NCBI RefSeq assembly: GCF_003254395.2
Contig: NC_037643.1
Span: 3,509,635-3,573,634, forward strand
From: Apis mellifera
Lineage: Eukaryota; Arthropoda; Insecta; Hymenoptera; Apidae
Length of the DNA stretch: 64,000 nt
Reading direction: 5' to 3'
Shown piece by piece: positions 25,122-36,612 of the stretch. Positions within the stretch are counted from its first letter, which is position 1. Every line of letters begins with the position of its first letter. The notes under the pieces were generated by a model. It did no database searches. It saw only the letters and a list, made by a program, of their open reading frames with translations, and was not told the DNA's origin. A program made the translations under genes and the position numbers.

Positions 25122-25142
25122 TAGTAGTCCTTCTGACTACTA
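25122..25142 (+). other. Perfect 8-bp hairpin, U2
   Basis: TAGTAGTC (25,122-25,129), loop CTTCT, GACTACTA (25,135-25,142). It is conserved in U1 (2,059-2,079) and U3 (34,858-34,878). It lies just upstream of a strong acceptor-like tract (T-rich, ending CTTTTTCAG at about 25,161), so it could be a structured intron element or part of a 3' region. Confidence 0.6.
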
Positions 25143-25669
25143 CATTTTTTTTCTTTTTCAGCATCCCTTCACATTATATTTCCTACATTCGTTGCAAAAG
25201 ATACTGCTAATATTTGTAATATTTGTTTTTCTCTTTGATGAAGACTTAGTCATTAAAATTTTGAATTAAAATTGTTTTTATGAAATTTTTTGAAATGAAT
25301 AATAGTGAATGTTCATTATATTTATCATTTTATATCATTAATTTTTAAGAAATTACAATATTTTTTATACTGTTATGCTAATCCTTTATTTGAGTTTGTT
25401 TCAGGTATATCAATTTCTTTCAGGTATAATATTTCTATTTCAAGAAAATTTTGTATCATCGATTAATAAATATTTATATGTTACTAATTATTTAGAATTT
25501 TATTTGTTTCAGGACCTACTTTGAAATCAATCAATTATCACTCATCATTATATCATATCATTACATTTTATATAATGCTTATTTTTAAGTAGAAGGGGCC
25601 CCTAAACAAATCTTTTAGATAGATTTTTATACTGATAGGTAGTACCTTCTTTTAGAAATATAGAGAGAA

Positions 25670-26545
25670 ATGCATTTAGATTCTGTATTGATAAAGATGG
25701 TGTGATAAGGTGTGATTCTGTAATGAATTAGAAAGATATAATTGTATTTTATTAGATTCTATGGATAGATGTGTAAATATGTATGATGTGATAGGATGTG
25801 AGTCTGTAATGAATTGGAAAGGTATAATTGTATCTTGTAAAATTAGATTCTATGTAGGTAGGGATGGTGTGATAAAGTATGACTCTGTAATGAATTGGAA
25901 AAATATAACTGTATTTTATTAGATTCTGTGGATAGGTAAGGATGATGTGAGTCTGTAATGAATTGGAAAGGTATAATTGTATCTTGTAAAATTAGATTCT
26001 ATGTAGGTAGGGATAGTGTGATAAAGTGTGACTCTGTAATGAATTAGAAAGATATAACTGTATTTTATTAAATTCTGTGGATAGGTAAGGATGATGTGAG
26101 TCTGTAATGAATTGGAAAGGTATAATTGTATTTTATTAGATTCTATGGATAGATAGGGATGATGTGATAGGATGTGAGTCTGTAATGAATTGGAAAGGTA
26201 TAATTGTATCTTGTAAAATTAGATTCTATGTAGGTAGAGATGGTGTGATAAAGTGTGACTCTGTAATGAATTGGAAAGATATAACTGTATTTTATTAGAT
26301 TCTGTGGATAGGTAAGGATGATGTGAGTCTGTAATGAATTGGAAAGGTATAATTGTATCTTGTAAAATTAGATTCTATGTAGGTAGAGATGATGTGATAA
26401 AGTGTGACTCTGTAATGAATTGGAAAGATATAACTGTATTTTATTAGATTCTGTGGATAGGTAGGGATGATGTGAGTCTGTAATGAATTGGAAAGGTATA
26501 ATTGTATCTTGTAAAATTAGATTCTATGTAGGTAGAGATGGTGTG
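25670..26545 (+). repeat. ~80-bp tandem repeat, U2 (about 11 half-units)
   Basis: The repeating core is CTGTAATGAATTGGAAAGGTATAA, followed by GTAT-TTATTAGATTCT and TGGATAGGTAGGGATGATGTGA. Cores occur at about 25,716, 25,802, 25,884, 25,952, 26,032, 26,100, 26,180, 26,262, 26,326, 26,412 and 26,478. Two alternating subtypes (ATCTTGTAAAATTAGATTCTA and ATTTTATTAGATTCT) make a higher-order dimer of about 150-165 bp. It is strongly expanded relative to U1 and U3. Confidence 0.9.
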
Positions 26546-27360
26546 CTTCTATTAAGATTTTTATGTAGATAGGCTTCTCTTTAATCTTTGAATTAGGAAG
26601 GTATTACTTTTAGATTTTTGAATAAAGTGATTGAAATAAGGATTTAGTTAATATATAGGTAAGAAGAGAATAAGAGGTTAGGTTTAGGCTTGATGTTGAA
26701 TATTATAGGTTAAGTTTCCTTAAGAATTATATTAAATTAACATTTATGATTCGGATATTTCTAAGTTGATTTATTGAAATTTTTATATTGAAAAATTTAA
26801 GGAAAGTAGTAAGTAGATTGCTTGTAGAATTGCTGTTGTAGAAAATAGAACATATTTCCAAATGCATCCTTAATAATGCTTGGTAATGCTTGATAATGAT
26901 GATTGATATTAAAAGTGGTGTTAATAAAATAAGTAAAATTCTCTGTGAAATGCATTTAACTTTTTTTTTTTGTTTTCAAACTTCATAATATATTAATATT
27001 TTATATATTTATACTCATAACAATATAAAATATTAATGTATATATGAAGTAATGTGTTGTTTTTCATTTTTCAAATTTCATAGAGATGTTGTATAGAATT
27101 AAGATTTAATTCAATTTTTATTTTCAGATTTAACTTCACGGTTTTTTTTTAGATTCCCAGCAATCTCCAATCTTAAGAATTGGTGAGACTTAGAAATCAT
27201 TATTATTTACTACATAATTTATTTTTGTATCCTCCGTACAATTATAAATTTTATAGTAAATAATATTTAGAAATAAATATTTATAAATAATTTAAAATGT
27301 GTATAAATAGACAAAACGAAAACTATAAAAATAGAATAAAATATATAAATAATAAAATAT

Positions 27361-28061
27361 TAAATATATATATGATTCTTAGTTTTGTTCATTTATGTAT
27401 GCATATCAAATCATTTATATATATTTACTACTTTAGTTATTTAGTTATTTATATATTTATTCATCCATTTCTGTACATTTACTAGCTTATTTCAGTACAT
27501 TTTGTTTTGTTTATTTACATATTAATCAAATTATTTATATATTTATTCCTTCAGTTATATAATTATATTTTATATATTTAATCATTCTTTTAGTGATTTA
27601 TTTGTAAACTTTTTGACCACTTATGTATATACACATTACATAAATAAATTCATTTATTCATTCATTGATATAGTGATTAATTTTTAGATCTTTATATTTT
27701 GTGCATTTATATATTTCACAAATTTATTTATTTATTTGGTCATTGCTTCATTTATTCAATTATTTAAATACTTGTTTAGAGATTTATTTATAGACTTTTT
27801 TGTTTTATTCATTTATATATTTTTGACATTTATGTATGCATCCAATTATTTATTTATCATTTATTTATTCAGTTTTTCATATATTTATTCATTCTTTTAT
27901 TAAGATTAATTTGCCTATTGATTTACTTATAGATTTGTTCATTTGTTTCGTTCATTTATTTCTATATCAATTGATATATATATTTCTTATTTTAATTTAA
28001 TTATTTTAATTTATATTTATTTGATTAAAGATTTTTCTATGCTTTTTTTATTTTTTGTTCA

Positions 28062-28120
<59 letters not shown>

Positions 28121-28905
28121 ACATATTTTCATGAATCCTTTTAGTTATTTAATTATTTATTCATTTCTTTATTCATTCATGATTTGTATCTAGAGTTTTA
28201 TGATTAGATTTATTAATTATTAATAAAATATTATAATTAGAATACAGTGATATATAAATAACAAAATAAATGAAACAGAGAACAAATAATTTGATGCATA
28301 CACAAATGAAACTAACAAATTTAAAAAATCTATAAATGAATCATTAGCAAATGAATGAATAAATATATATATAAATAAAACAATAAAGTAATAAATAAAT
28401 AAATGAAACAAAAAACAAATAATTTGATGCATACACAAATGAAACTAACAAATTTAAGAAATCTATAAATAAATCAATAGTAAATGAATGAATAAATATA
28501 TATATATATATATATAACTAAAACAATAAAGTAATAAATAAATAAATGAATAAATTTATGAAATATATAAATGAACAAGATATAAAAGTCTACAAATAAA
28601 TCATTATCTATATCTAAATCAATAAAATAATAAATAAACAAATAAATTTATGAAATATATAAACGAATAAAAATCTACATTAAAATACAAATAAATAATT
28701 ATCTAAATAAATGAATAAATATGTAAGTAAATAAATAAATAAAAATATAGGGATATAATAATGTTAATTAAATAAATAAATAAACAAATTGAAATATATA
28801 ATATAATTTAAATGAATAAAATACAAAAATTTACAAGAAAGTTATCGAAAAAAGTAAAAATAAATAAATATATAAATATATAATATATATAAGTATAAAT
28901 ATATA

Positions 28906-28936
<31 letters not shown>

Positions 28937-29220
28937 AATCAAAAAAATTATATAAATAAATAAATAAAGATTAAATAAACAAATGATTTTATTTTAAAAA
29001 ATCTACAAATAAATCATTGGACAAACATATCGATTATAATCGATATAAGTCGATAAATCGATCAATAAATAAATTATATATTGAAAAATGTATAAATAAG
29101 AAAAATATAAATAATTAAAATAAATTTAATAATAGAAATAAATTAATAATATATTTTTTTTAATACTATTAATTAAAATAATTAAAATATATTGTGTAAT
29201 ATTTTAATTATTCCACACGA
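27361..29220. repeat. AT-rich degenerate satellite block, U3
   Basis: This is a shorter and more diverged version of the 17,335-19,080 block. It contains a long pure (TA)n tract at about 28,062-28,118 and a local duplication near 28,250-28,500, where a stretch with GATGCATACACAAATGAAAC occurs twice. No gene was seen. Confidence 0.8.
28062..28118. repeat. (TA)n microsatellite
   Basis: An uninterrupted AT/TA dinucleotide run of more than 50 bases within the U3 AT block. U1 and U2 have only short TA runs at the corresponding place, so this is a U3-specific expansion. Confidence 0.9.
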
Positions 29221-29261
29221 TTTCGATTATCGAAATAATCGAAATGTCGACTTTCGGCATC

Positions 29262-29310
29262 AACCAATGAGAGAGCTTCTTGGCGACTTTTGGCGCGCAA
29301 TGTCAGTCTT
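29262..29310 (+). promoter_or_regulatory. Candidate CCAAT + initiator promoter, U3
   Basis: Same arrangement as in U2. U3 differs by several substitutions in this region (for example CAACCAAT instead of CAGCCAAT, and TGGCGACTT instead of TGGTGAATT), yet the CCAAT box and the TCAGTC initiator are retained. Confidence 0.45.
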
Positions 29311-29361
29311 CTGTGGAAAGTGAACAAGGGAGGACGTGTCATCGCTGCCGGCTTGGAAAAT

Positions 29362-29830
29362 TCTACTGCGCAGTAAGTAATTTTGATCGAATTTTGCTAC
29401 CGAATTTATAAATTATTGTTATTTTCGTTTGTTTAATCATCCTTTTATTATTTTGAGTGTCGAAATTAATTGATATTTTGAGATTTTTTCGTATTTTCGA
29501 TGATTGAATAGATAGGAAAATTCTACTGCGCAATAAGTAATTTTGATCGAATTTCGCTATCTAATTTATAAATTATTGCTATTTTCGTTTATTTAATTAT
29601 CCTCTTATTATTTTAAGTATCGAAATTAATTGATATTTTGAGTTTTTCTCGTATTTTCGATCATTGAATAGATAGGAAATTCTACTGCGCAATAAGTAAT
29701 TTTGATCGAATTTTGCTATCTAATTTATAAATTATTGCTATTTTCGTTTACTTAATTATCCTCTTATTATTTTAAGTGTCGAAATTAATTGATATTTTGA
29801 GTTTTTTTCGTATTTTCGATCATTGAATAT
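29362..29830 (+). repeat. 158-bp tandem array, U3 (3 units)
   Basis: Units at about 29,362, 29,521 and 29,681. The first has CAGTAAGT, the other two CAATAAGT. The lower copy number explains much of the change in offset between U2 and U3. Confidence 0.92.
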
Positions 29831-30006
29831 CGATATATTATATATATTATATATTAGGTCGGTGATCATATTTCTGTTTCTAAATGCGTCTCTTCGCAGT
29901 GTTTATGTACTTTTTTCTGTTTTGTTATGGTCGAGGGTAATTAGATGTTTTCATAACATAGCTTTTCTAAGAAATAAGGTGTTTGTATTTTTCCCACGCT
30001 CGAAAT

Positions 30007-30057
30007 GTTTCGACAGGCTTCGACAGGCTTCGACAGGCTTCGACAGGTTTCGACAGG
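30007..30057 (+). repeat. 10-bp GTTTCGACAG direct repeat, U3
   Basis: Five to six units, with the CAGGCTTCGA form expanded relative to U2. It is followed by GCGACGCGCGCATCTC and a shortened C-rich tract. Confidence 0.85.
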
Positions 30058-30084
30058 CGACGCGCGCATCTCACTCCCCCTTCC

Positions 30085-30287
30085 TCCCGCGAAAATTCGT
30101 TAACCGAAATTGTGCTACGTCATTGTGTATCCATATTCGTATTAGAAACTTTACTTTTTCTTGTGATTCCTTTGTTGCGTAGTATATACATACTTTCTTC
30201 TTAATTTATCATTCCTATTATTATTATTAAATAAATACGCCATTATTATTATGCTTGGCAATCCTTTGAGATTAAATAATTCCCTTT
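30085..30287 (+). other. U3-specific ~200-bp segment in putative intron 1
   Basis: Between the C-rich tract after the 10-bp repeat and the TTGTCTATTCGTTTATT motif, U3 has about 200 bases absent from U1 and U2, which have only about 40 bases there. It includes ATTATTATTATT and TTATTATTATTATGC runs. No frame or terminal repeat was recognised; it is either an insertion in U3 or an ancestral segment lost from the others. Confidence 0.6.
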
Positions 30288-30869
30288 TGTCTATTCGTTT
30301 ATTTGACGATTACAGTGCTAATTAATTCATGTTCTGTCTTTTCAAGATGAAATTTGTGTTTGATTATTGGTTTATTTTTATTTGTGGCCGATTAATTTTA
30401 TAGATTTCATATGTATATTTTAAAATTCTCGTTTTCTTTTGTACAGATTATTACCCGATTATGGGACCTGATCGGGAAAAAGGCGGGAAAAATCCCAATA
30501 TGGACGCCATTATATTTTCTCAAAGGAAAGCTTGATTTTCTGCTCGTGTACTGTATGTATTTATTCTTTATTTATTCGATCGTCATTATATGATATACTT
30601 TATCATTAAGGTATATTTTATATATATATATTTTACATATATCCTATATATGTAATGAATATTCACCATAATTATTAATAATCTTGCATTAATGATACAT
30701 ATTCTAAATCTTAAAGGATTTCATACAAAATTGACAATAATCGATTCGTAGTTTTTAATAAAAGCGGTAATTTTTTCTGAAACAAATGTTCGATAGAAAG
30801 AGAAAAAAATATTTTGCTTCTTTTTACGTAGATCCCCCCTCCCCCCATTAATAATATATCTTTATTTCC

Positions 30870-31586
30870 AGTGAATTTTTGTGATCGCGCGCAATGCGAT
30901 CGGTAAATTCAGTGTTTGTTTCGTAACAGTTTTTTAATATTTAGAGCACACAATAGCTCTACTTAAATTACTAAATAATTATTCGCGAAACTAGAATCAG
31001 TGTTTGTTCGCCGTTTCTATTTGAAATCGACGCGTTAGTAGCTTTTTATTTTTATTTTTTTATTTTTTTGAATATTCGTTTTCGGTACAGGGTAGAGTCA
31101 GTGTTCCTGGAAGAATCGGGCGATCATCCATCACGCGAAGAGGTAATTATTTATTTATATTAAAATTTGAAATTTAATAGACTTTTTTTTTTTTAAATAT
31201 TTTTACTTGAATATTTTTATATCATCAATGTTGTATTTTTTAAATACTCGTAATTATACGTAATATTTTATATTTTGTTTAAGATGCCAGAGAGTCTTCA
31301 TTTCTCGTGGACTTTAGTTTTAAACGATATTTGTGATCGCGCGCAATGCGATCGATAGATTCAGTGTTTGCTTCGTAATAGTCTTTTAATATTTAGAGCA
31401 CACAATAGCTCTAATTAAATTACTATAATTATTCGCGAAACTAGAGTCAGTGTTTGTTCGCCGTTTCTATTTGAAATCGACGCGTTAGTAGTTTTTTATT
31501 TTTTTATTTTATTAAATATTCGTTTTCGGTACAGGGTAGAGTCAGTGCTCCTTGAGGAATCGGGCGATCATCCATCACGCGAAGAG
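30870..31586 (+). repeat. 455-bp internal direct duplication, U3
   Basis: Two units, 30,870-31,142 and about 31,325-31,586, with the same hairpin, dyad and 52-bp exon-like block as U2. One difference in exon 3A (GAG to GAA) would be synonymous in the open frame; one in exon 3B (TTC to CTC) would not. Confidence 0.85.
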
Positions 31587-32190
31587 GTAATTGTTTTTAT
31601 ATTATTTTTATATATTTTTTAATTGCTTCAACTTTTTCAAATAATCAGAATTTTAATGGTATTGTTTCATGTTTGGTTACAGTTTTCCCTTCCTCGTGAT
31701 GACTACTTGGCGATGACATCTTGGACCACGACAATGCAGATTCTTCGCATCTATTGGTGAGTCGCATGCATTTATGTTCCTCCGGTCATTCAATCATGTC
31801 GTAGGACGAAAGGTCCGTATCGACACGGATGACTGGTTGTATACGTAGAATTTTGCACGAGCACAGTGACCACGGGTATTTATTATATATTATATACTCG
31901 TGAATAGTAACATTTTTCTTGTATTTTATTTATTAGATCAGGATAGATCTTCTTGCACGTCGCGTTTTTGTAAAGATAATTATATTTTATATTAAATAAC
32001 AGAATAATTATTAATATATGGAATGATATGAATAATTAGTTTGATTGATCTATGATTGAAAATATTTTCTCTATGATTATTTGTAAAATGAATGAATATA
32101 TTTATGAATATTATTACAAATATTATTTATGGATAAAAATTAAGGTTCAAATAAGTGAGAAATAAAATGAAATGAATTGAAAATTGTGGA

Positions 32191-32224
32191 GAAGTCGGAT
32201 ATCCTCCGACTTCGTTACAATAAA
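32191..32224 (+). other. Perfect 9-bp hairpin with following AATAAA, U3
   Basis: Stem 32,191-32,199 and 32,205-32,213 with the same loop as U2; the AATAAA follows within ten bases. No substitutions relative to U2. Confidence 0.6.
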
Positions 32225-33224
32225 AATATCAATTATTATACAATACACTTGATAGTGCATATTATCGTTGTGGTATAGTTATCGGTATGTTAATAAACAA
32301 TTTATATTTTATTTTTGATTTCATCGTAATATTTAATTATAATGATTTTTGTTATAAATTTAAGTATGATTTTAAATGTAAAAATATTTATTTTTTCCGT
32401 AAAAGAACGTATGTGAAATATTATGTGCAAGAAGATACTTCGCGACAGGTAGATTTCTGAATCGAAACAAGAAATTTTTTGCACTAGATTTACGTTTTCG
32501 AAACCATGTTTTGATAAAGAGATCACCTGAGGTTATTTTCATTGAACTTCTTTTTAGAGTCAAATATTTTCTATTATTTCTTAATTGTCATATAATAATA
32601 AATTAATATAATTAAATTTAATATAATAAATTCAATAATATATCAAAAATAAATTTCTTTTTTATTATTTCAATATTTTTGCTTTTTAAAATTAATAAGA
32701 ATTCATAAAGTTTACAAAGAGAATTTATTAAAGTTTGAAGTAAAATGAGCGAATCTAAAATGAGAAAACATTAGTCCGTTAGATATATTAATAATTTTTT
32801 TTAGCTCAGGATTTTCAGGTTTAATCCTTTCCGTGTTCTTTGTCAGGATCTCACTCACGTGCCCAGGTGTTACTTGGGTGAGAGAGAGGCGAAGGGCATG
32901 ATGATTTTAGTTCATAAGCTAATAAAAATTTTTTAGCGATTGACGATGCGTTAGTGTATCGTGCACGACGTATTTTCCACATTTTGTGTGTGTGGTTAGG
33001 CTGTGGAATTGCGTCGTTTAATTTGTTATTCTATATAACTCGAAATATTTAACATAATTATGATTAATCTCGTTACAATTTGTTGACAACAATAACTTGT
33101 CAACAATATTAGATTTTTTTACTTTGAAATATAACAAATTTGATGATCGTAAGAGATATATTGTTTTGTTAACAAATATTAATAATTAAAATTGAGATGT
33201 ACACATATTATCATGACATTGTAC

Positions 33225-34078
33225 GCAATGATCGCTAGCCATCGTCAATCGATTTCAGGAAAATGGTACGTAAAGTTAGAGTGTGCAAGTAGTATGCCAA
33301 GCTCGGGTGTCGGAGGCGTCCCGGGACGTTTTCCCTAGTGTAGGATTTTGCGCCCGAGTATTATGTGTGAGAATCGTTGAATGAATGTGTTGGTATGCCT
33401 GTTTTGCTATTTTCTAAATATAGGGCTAGGTAGGATAGGTATACTTTCTGGTGTGTATGTTAATTATAAGTAGGTAGGGCCGGGCAGGTTGTCACAGTCT
33501 CTGATCGGGTAGGCGCGCTTTTCGCGTGACAATCTGTTTCAGGAAATAAATAAAATTTGAAGAATCGAGAGTGAAACCGGTTGAAACGAGCGGAGCATGC
33601 CACTCGTTTTTGGCTTTGCTCATGCGATTTTTCGAATTTCCGCGGTCGTGGTTCGCGAAAGATTTCGAAACGAACGTTGAGCTCGAGATTCTGCACGCGC
33701 ACGATGGACGATCATTAAGATCGTTAATCGTTCATGTGCACTCAGTTTCCGCGATTTAGACTTTTTTTTTTCTTTTTTTTCTTTGATTTACGATTAGTGA
33801 GTCTCGAGCCTAGATTTAAGTTTCAGCGGGCATTGCGCCCGAAGGAGGAAGACCGAAGAGGCCTCGACAAACTGTCACGAAGAGGGGCTGCAACGAATGG
33901 CTTCTCATTTTTTGGTTCTTGTTTGGATCCAAAGAATGGGAAGTCATTGTTACTATTTTGTCACTGCGCTCGTTTAGTAATATGTAGTATTTGTTATTGT
34001 GTCGTCTGGCCGTTTGCATGCCGGCCCATCATCCAGATCCAGTCATCATGGGCATCGCGTTTTTTATTAGTGTTGCGA
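33225..34078 (+). other. GC-rich conserved block, U3
   Basis: Nearly identical to 23,560-24,412 at an offset of 9,664-9,665. It differs by a one-base length change in the T tract near 33,763-33,785, which alters the apparent start of the frame beginning at 33,734. No gene is called. Confidence 0.5.
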
Positions 34079-34114
34079 ATGATTAATAACGGGTTGAATT
34101 AGAGTCCTTTGTTA

Positions 34115-34420
34115 CATATGTTGCGTTTGCATTAGTGTTGCGTTAAAATAAGAATCGCGTTTGCATTAGTGTTGCGTTAAAATAAGAATCGCGTTTGCAT
34201 TAGTGTTGCGTTAAAATGAGAATCGCGTTTGCATTAGTGTTGCGTTAAGATGAGAATCGCGTTTGCATTAGTGTTGCGTTAAGATGAGAATCGTGTTTGC
34301 ATTAGTGTTGCGTTAAAATGAGAATCGCGTTTGCATTAGTGTTGCGTTAAAATGAGAATCGCGTTTTACATTAGTGTTGCGTTAAAATAAGATTCGCGTT
34401 TGTTCAAGTAGTGTTGCGAA
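34115..34420 (+). repeat. 34-bp minisatellite, U3 (about 8 units)
   Basis: Same unit as in U2, with two extra units and private variants (GTGTTT in one unit, GTTTTACA in another). Isolated ATTAGTGTTGCG copies flank it at about 34,066, 34,559 and 34,779. Confidence 0.92.
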
Positions 34421-34857
34421 TATTGAATGCCCAAATTTCTTTCACTGGAATTGTGGAAGAACTCAACGTTCCTGTTCCTGAATCATCTTAAGTAGCTAAA
34501 GATGCTACAAGGATGATTGTACAATGGCAATCATTAAGGAGACCATTGGATCTTTTTTTATTAGTGTTGCGTTGTTTAAAATTGAGTGCATAGAGTAACA
34601 TTGCGTAAATAATTGATTATTTCCGGGAATTTTCCATATCTTTGTTGTTTTGTTTTATTTTTTTTTGTTTTTTTTTTTTTTTTTAATAAATGTAAATTAA
34701 TTAATATTGCAAGTATAAGAAAGCACTCATCGCGGTTGATTTAAAAATTTTTTATTTGATAAAAGAATATATTATTTTATTAGTGTTGCGATACGAAATG
34801 AATATTCCACTCACGGTTTGTTATTCGATTCATGTCGAGTGGAAGATATTTTTATTT

Positions 34858-34878
34858 TAGTAGTCCTTCTGACTACTA
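34858..34878 (+). other. Perfect 8-bp hairpin, U3
   Basis: Stem 34,858-34,865 and 34,871-34,878 with loop CTTCT, identical to U2. Confidence 0.6.
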
Positions 34879-35394
34879 CATTTTTTTTCTTTTTCAGCAT
34901 CCCTTCACATTATATTTCCTACATTCGTTGCAAAAGATACTGCTAATATTTGTAATATTTGTTTTTCTCTTTGATGAAGACTTAGTCATTAAAATTTTGA
35001 ATTAAAATTGTTTTTATGAAATTTTTTGAAATGAATAATGGTGAATGTTCATTATATTTATCATTTTATATCATTAATTTTTAAGAAATTACAATATTTT
35101 TTATACTGTTATGCTAATCCTTTATTTGAGTTTGTTTCAGGTATATCAATTCTATTTCAAGAAAATTTTGTATCATCGATTAATAAATATTTATATGTTA
35201 CTAATTATTTAGAATTTTATTTGTTTCAGGACTTACTTTGAAATCAATCAATCATCATTCATCATATTTTATATAATGCTTCTCTCTCTTTGCTTTTCGA
35301 ATATGTTTATTTTTAATTAGGAGGGGCCCCTAAACAAATCTTTTAGATAGATTTTTTGTAGATATGTAGTATCTTCCTTAGAGTAGAGAGAAAT

Positions 35395-35700
35395 GCATTT
35401 AGATTCTGTGTTGATAGGGATGGTGTGATAAGGTGTGACTCTGTAATGAATTAGTAAAATATAATGAATTAGAAAGATATGTATTTGATTAGATTCTGTG
35501 GATAGGTAGGGATGATGTGATAGGGTGTGAGTCTGTAATGAATTGGAAAAGTATAATTGTATCTTGTAAAATTTAGATTTTATGCAGGTAGGGATGGTGT
35601 GATAGGGTGTGAGTCTGTAATGAATTGGAAAGGTGTAATTGTATTTTGTAAAATTTAGATTCTATGTAGGTAGAGATCATGTGAGTTTGTAATGATAGGA
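35395..35700 (+). repeat. ~80-bp tandem repeat, U3 (3-4 units)
   Basis: Cores at about 35,430, 35,531 and 35,612, with a degenerate end near 35,690. A private stretch follows (about 35,700-35,830). Confidence 0.85.
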
Positions 35701-36365
35701 AAGAAACTGTATTTTATAAAATTTTGTTCTTTTGTTTTGTTGTGTTATTTGTTTCAGATACCAGAGTGTAAAATCCACAATGAATGTTTATATTTCATAT
35801 TATTCTTAATCTTAATTGTATTAAGATTTTTATGAAGGTAGTCTTCCTTAATCTTTATATTAGGAAGTTACTACTTTTAGAGTTAGGAGTAAAGTGATTG
35901 ATATGAGGATTTAGCTAATATATAGGTAGGAACTGGAGAGAATAAGAGGTTTATATGAAACTTGATTTTGAAGATTATTAAAATTTTTATATTGAAAAGT
36001 TTTAAAAAGTAGATTGCTAGTAGAATTGCTTGTAGAATTGCTTGTAGAATTGCTTGTAGATTTGCTGCTGTAGAGAGTAGAATATATTTGTAAATGCATG
36101 CTTAATTATAATATTTGGTGGTGGTAATGGTGATATTAAAAATGGTGGTGGTTAATAAAATAAGTACAATTCTCTGTGAAATGCATTGTACTTTTTTTTT
36201 TTTTTTGCTTTTACTTCGTAATTTATTAATATATTAATATTTTATATATAATATAAAATATTGATGTACGAAGTAATATATTTGTGTTTCATATAGAGTT
36301 GTATTAAGATTAAGATTTAATTCAATTTTTACTTTCAGATTTAGCTTTTCGGTTTTCCTTGAGAT

Positions 36366-36508
36366 TCCTTTTGCTGTTTGTTTTGTACAACGATCAAGAA
36401 TTGAACGTTTTGCAAATTTACATCAAAAGGAATATTTATCATTGATGTTAAATAAATTTTTGCATAATGGAGGGTGGATGGGACCGTGCGGGTAGGGTGG
36501 GTCTCCAA
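36366..36508 (+). other. U3-specific segment near the array edge
   Basis: U1 and U2 pass directly from TGAGATTCC-like sequence to AGCAATCTCC. U3 has about 130 extra bases here, ending in a G-rich stretch and GGTCTCCAA, which forms an imperfect dyad with TTGGTGAGACC at 36,528-36,538. The origin is unclear. Confidence 0.6.
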
Positions 36509-36612
36509 TTCGCAGCAACCTCCTAGTTGGTGAGACCTGGAAATCATTATTATTTACTACATAATTTATTTTTGTATCCTCGATACAAATATAAAATTTA
36601 TAGTAAATAATA

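Larger units (their letters stand above)
14765..27360 (+). repeat. Monomer copy U2 and right arm of giant inverted repeat
   Basis: U2 pairs with U1 across the central palindrome. From about 17,335 onward it is also repeated head-to-tail as U3 (27,361-36,612). The U2-to-U3 offset is about 10,025 at the start of the AT block, 10,135 at exon 1, and 9,664 from the splice-flanked exons through the GC-rich block. The changes in offset come from tandem copy-number differences and a U3-specific segment of about 200 bp. The inner 14,765-17,335 stretch (AT satellite) is shared only with U1. Confidence 0.95.
29305..32877 (+). other. Candidate spliced transcription unit, U3 (exon 2 damaged if coding)
   Basis: Exon 1 is 29,305-29,372, exon 2 is 30,447-30,545, exon 3A is 31,091-31,142, exon 3B is 31,535-31,586, exon 4 is 31,683-31,756 and exon 5 is 32,805-32,877. 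Exon 2 is 99 nt instead of 106: seven bases are missing after CGGGACCTG-like sequence near 30,470, which breaks the frame seen in U1 and U2. The other exon lengths and splice dinucleotides are intact. If the unit codes for protein, U3 is a pseudogene or starts downstream; if it is noncoding RNA, the deletion may be tolerated. Confidence 0.35.
27361..36612 (+). repeat. Monomer copy U3, direct repeat of U2
   Basis: U3 repeats 17,335 to about 27,250 of U2 in the same orientation. The block around 32,180-34,800 is nearly identical to 22,517-25,140, while the AT block (27,361-29,220) is visibly more diverged. U3 has fewer 158-bp units, a private segment at about 30,085-30,287 and another at about 36,366-36,508. 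Homology stops at 36,612, just after a TAGTAAATAATAT motif that U2 continues with different sequence. Confidence 0.93.

Noticed and set aside
3..27687. The giant palindrome as a pure sequencing fold-back artefact
   Set aside because: The arms differ in tandem copy number (6 versus 7, about 9 versus 6, about 4 versus 11 units), many substitutions and the central 1-kb segment. The inner AT part is near-identical, though, so misassembly there is not fully excluded.
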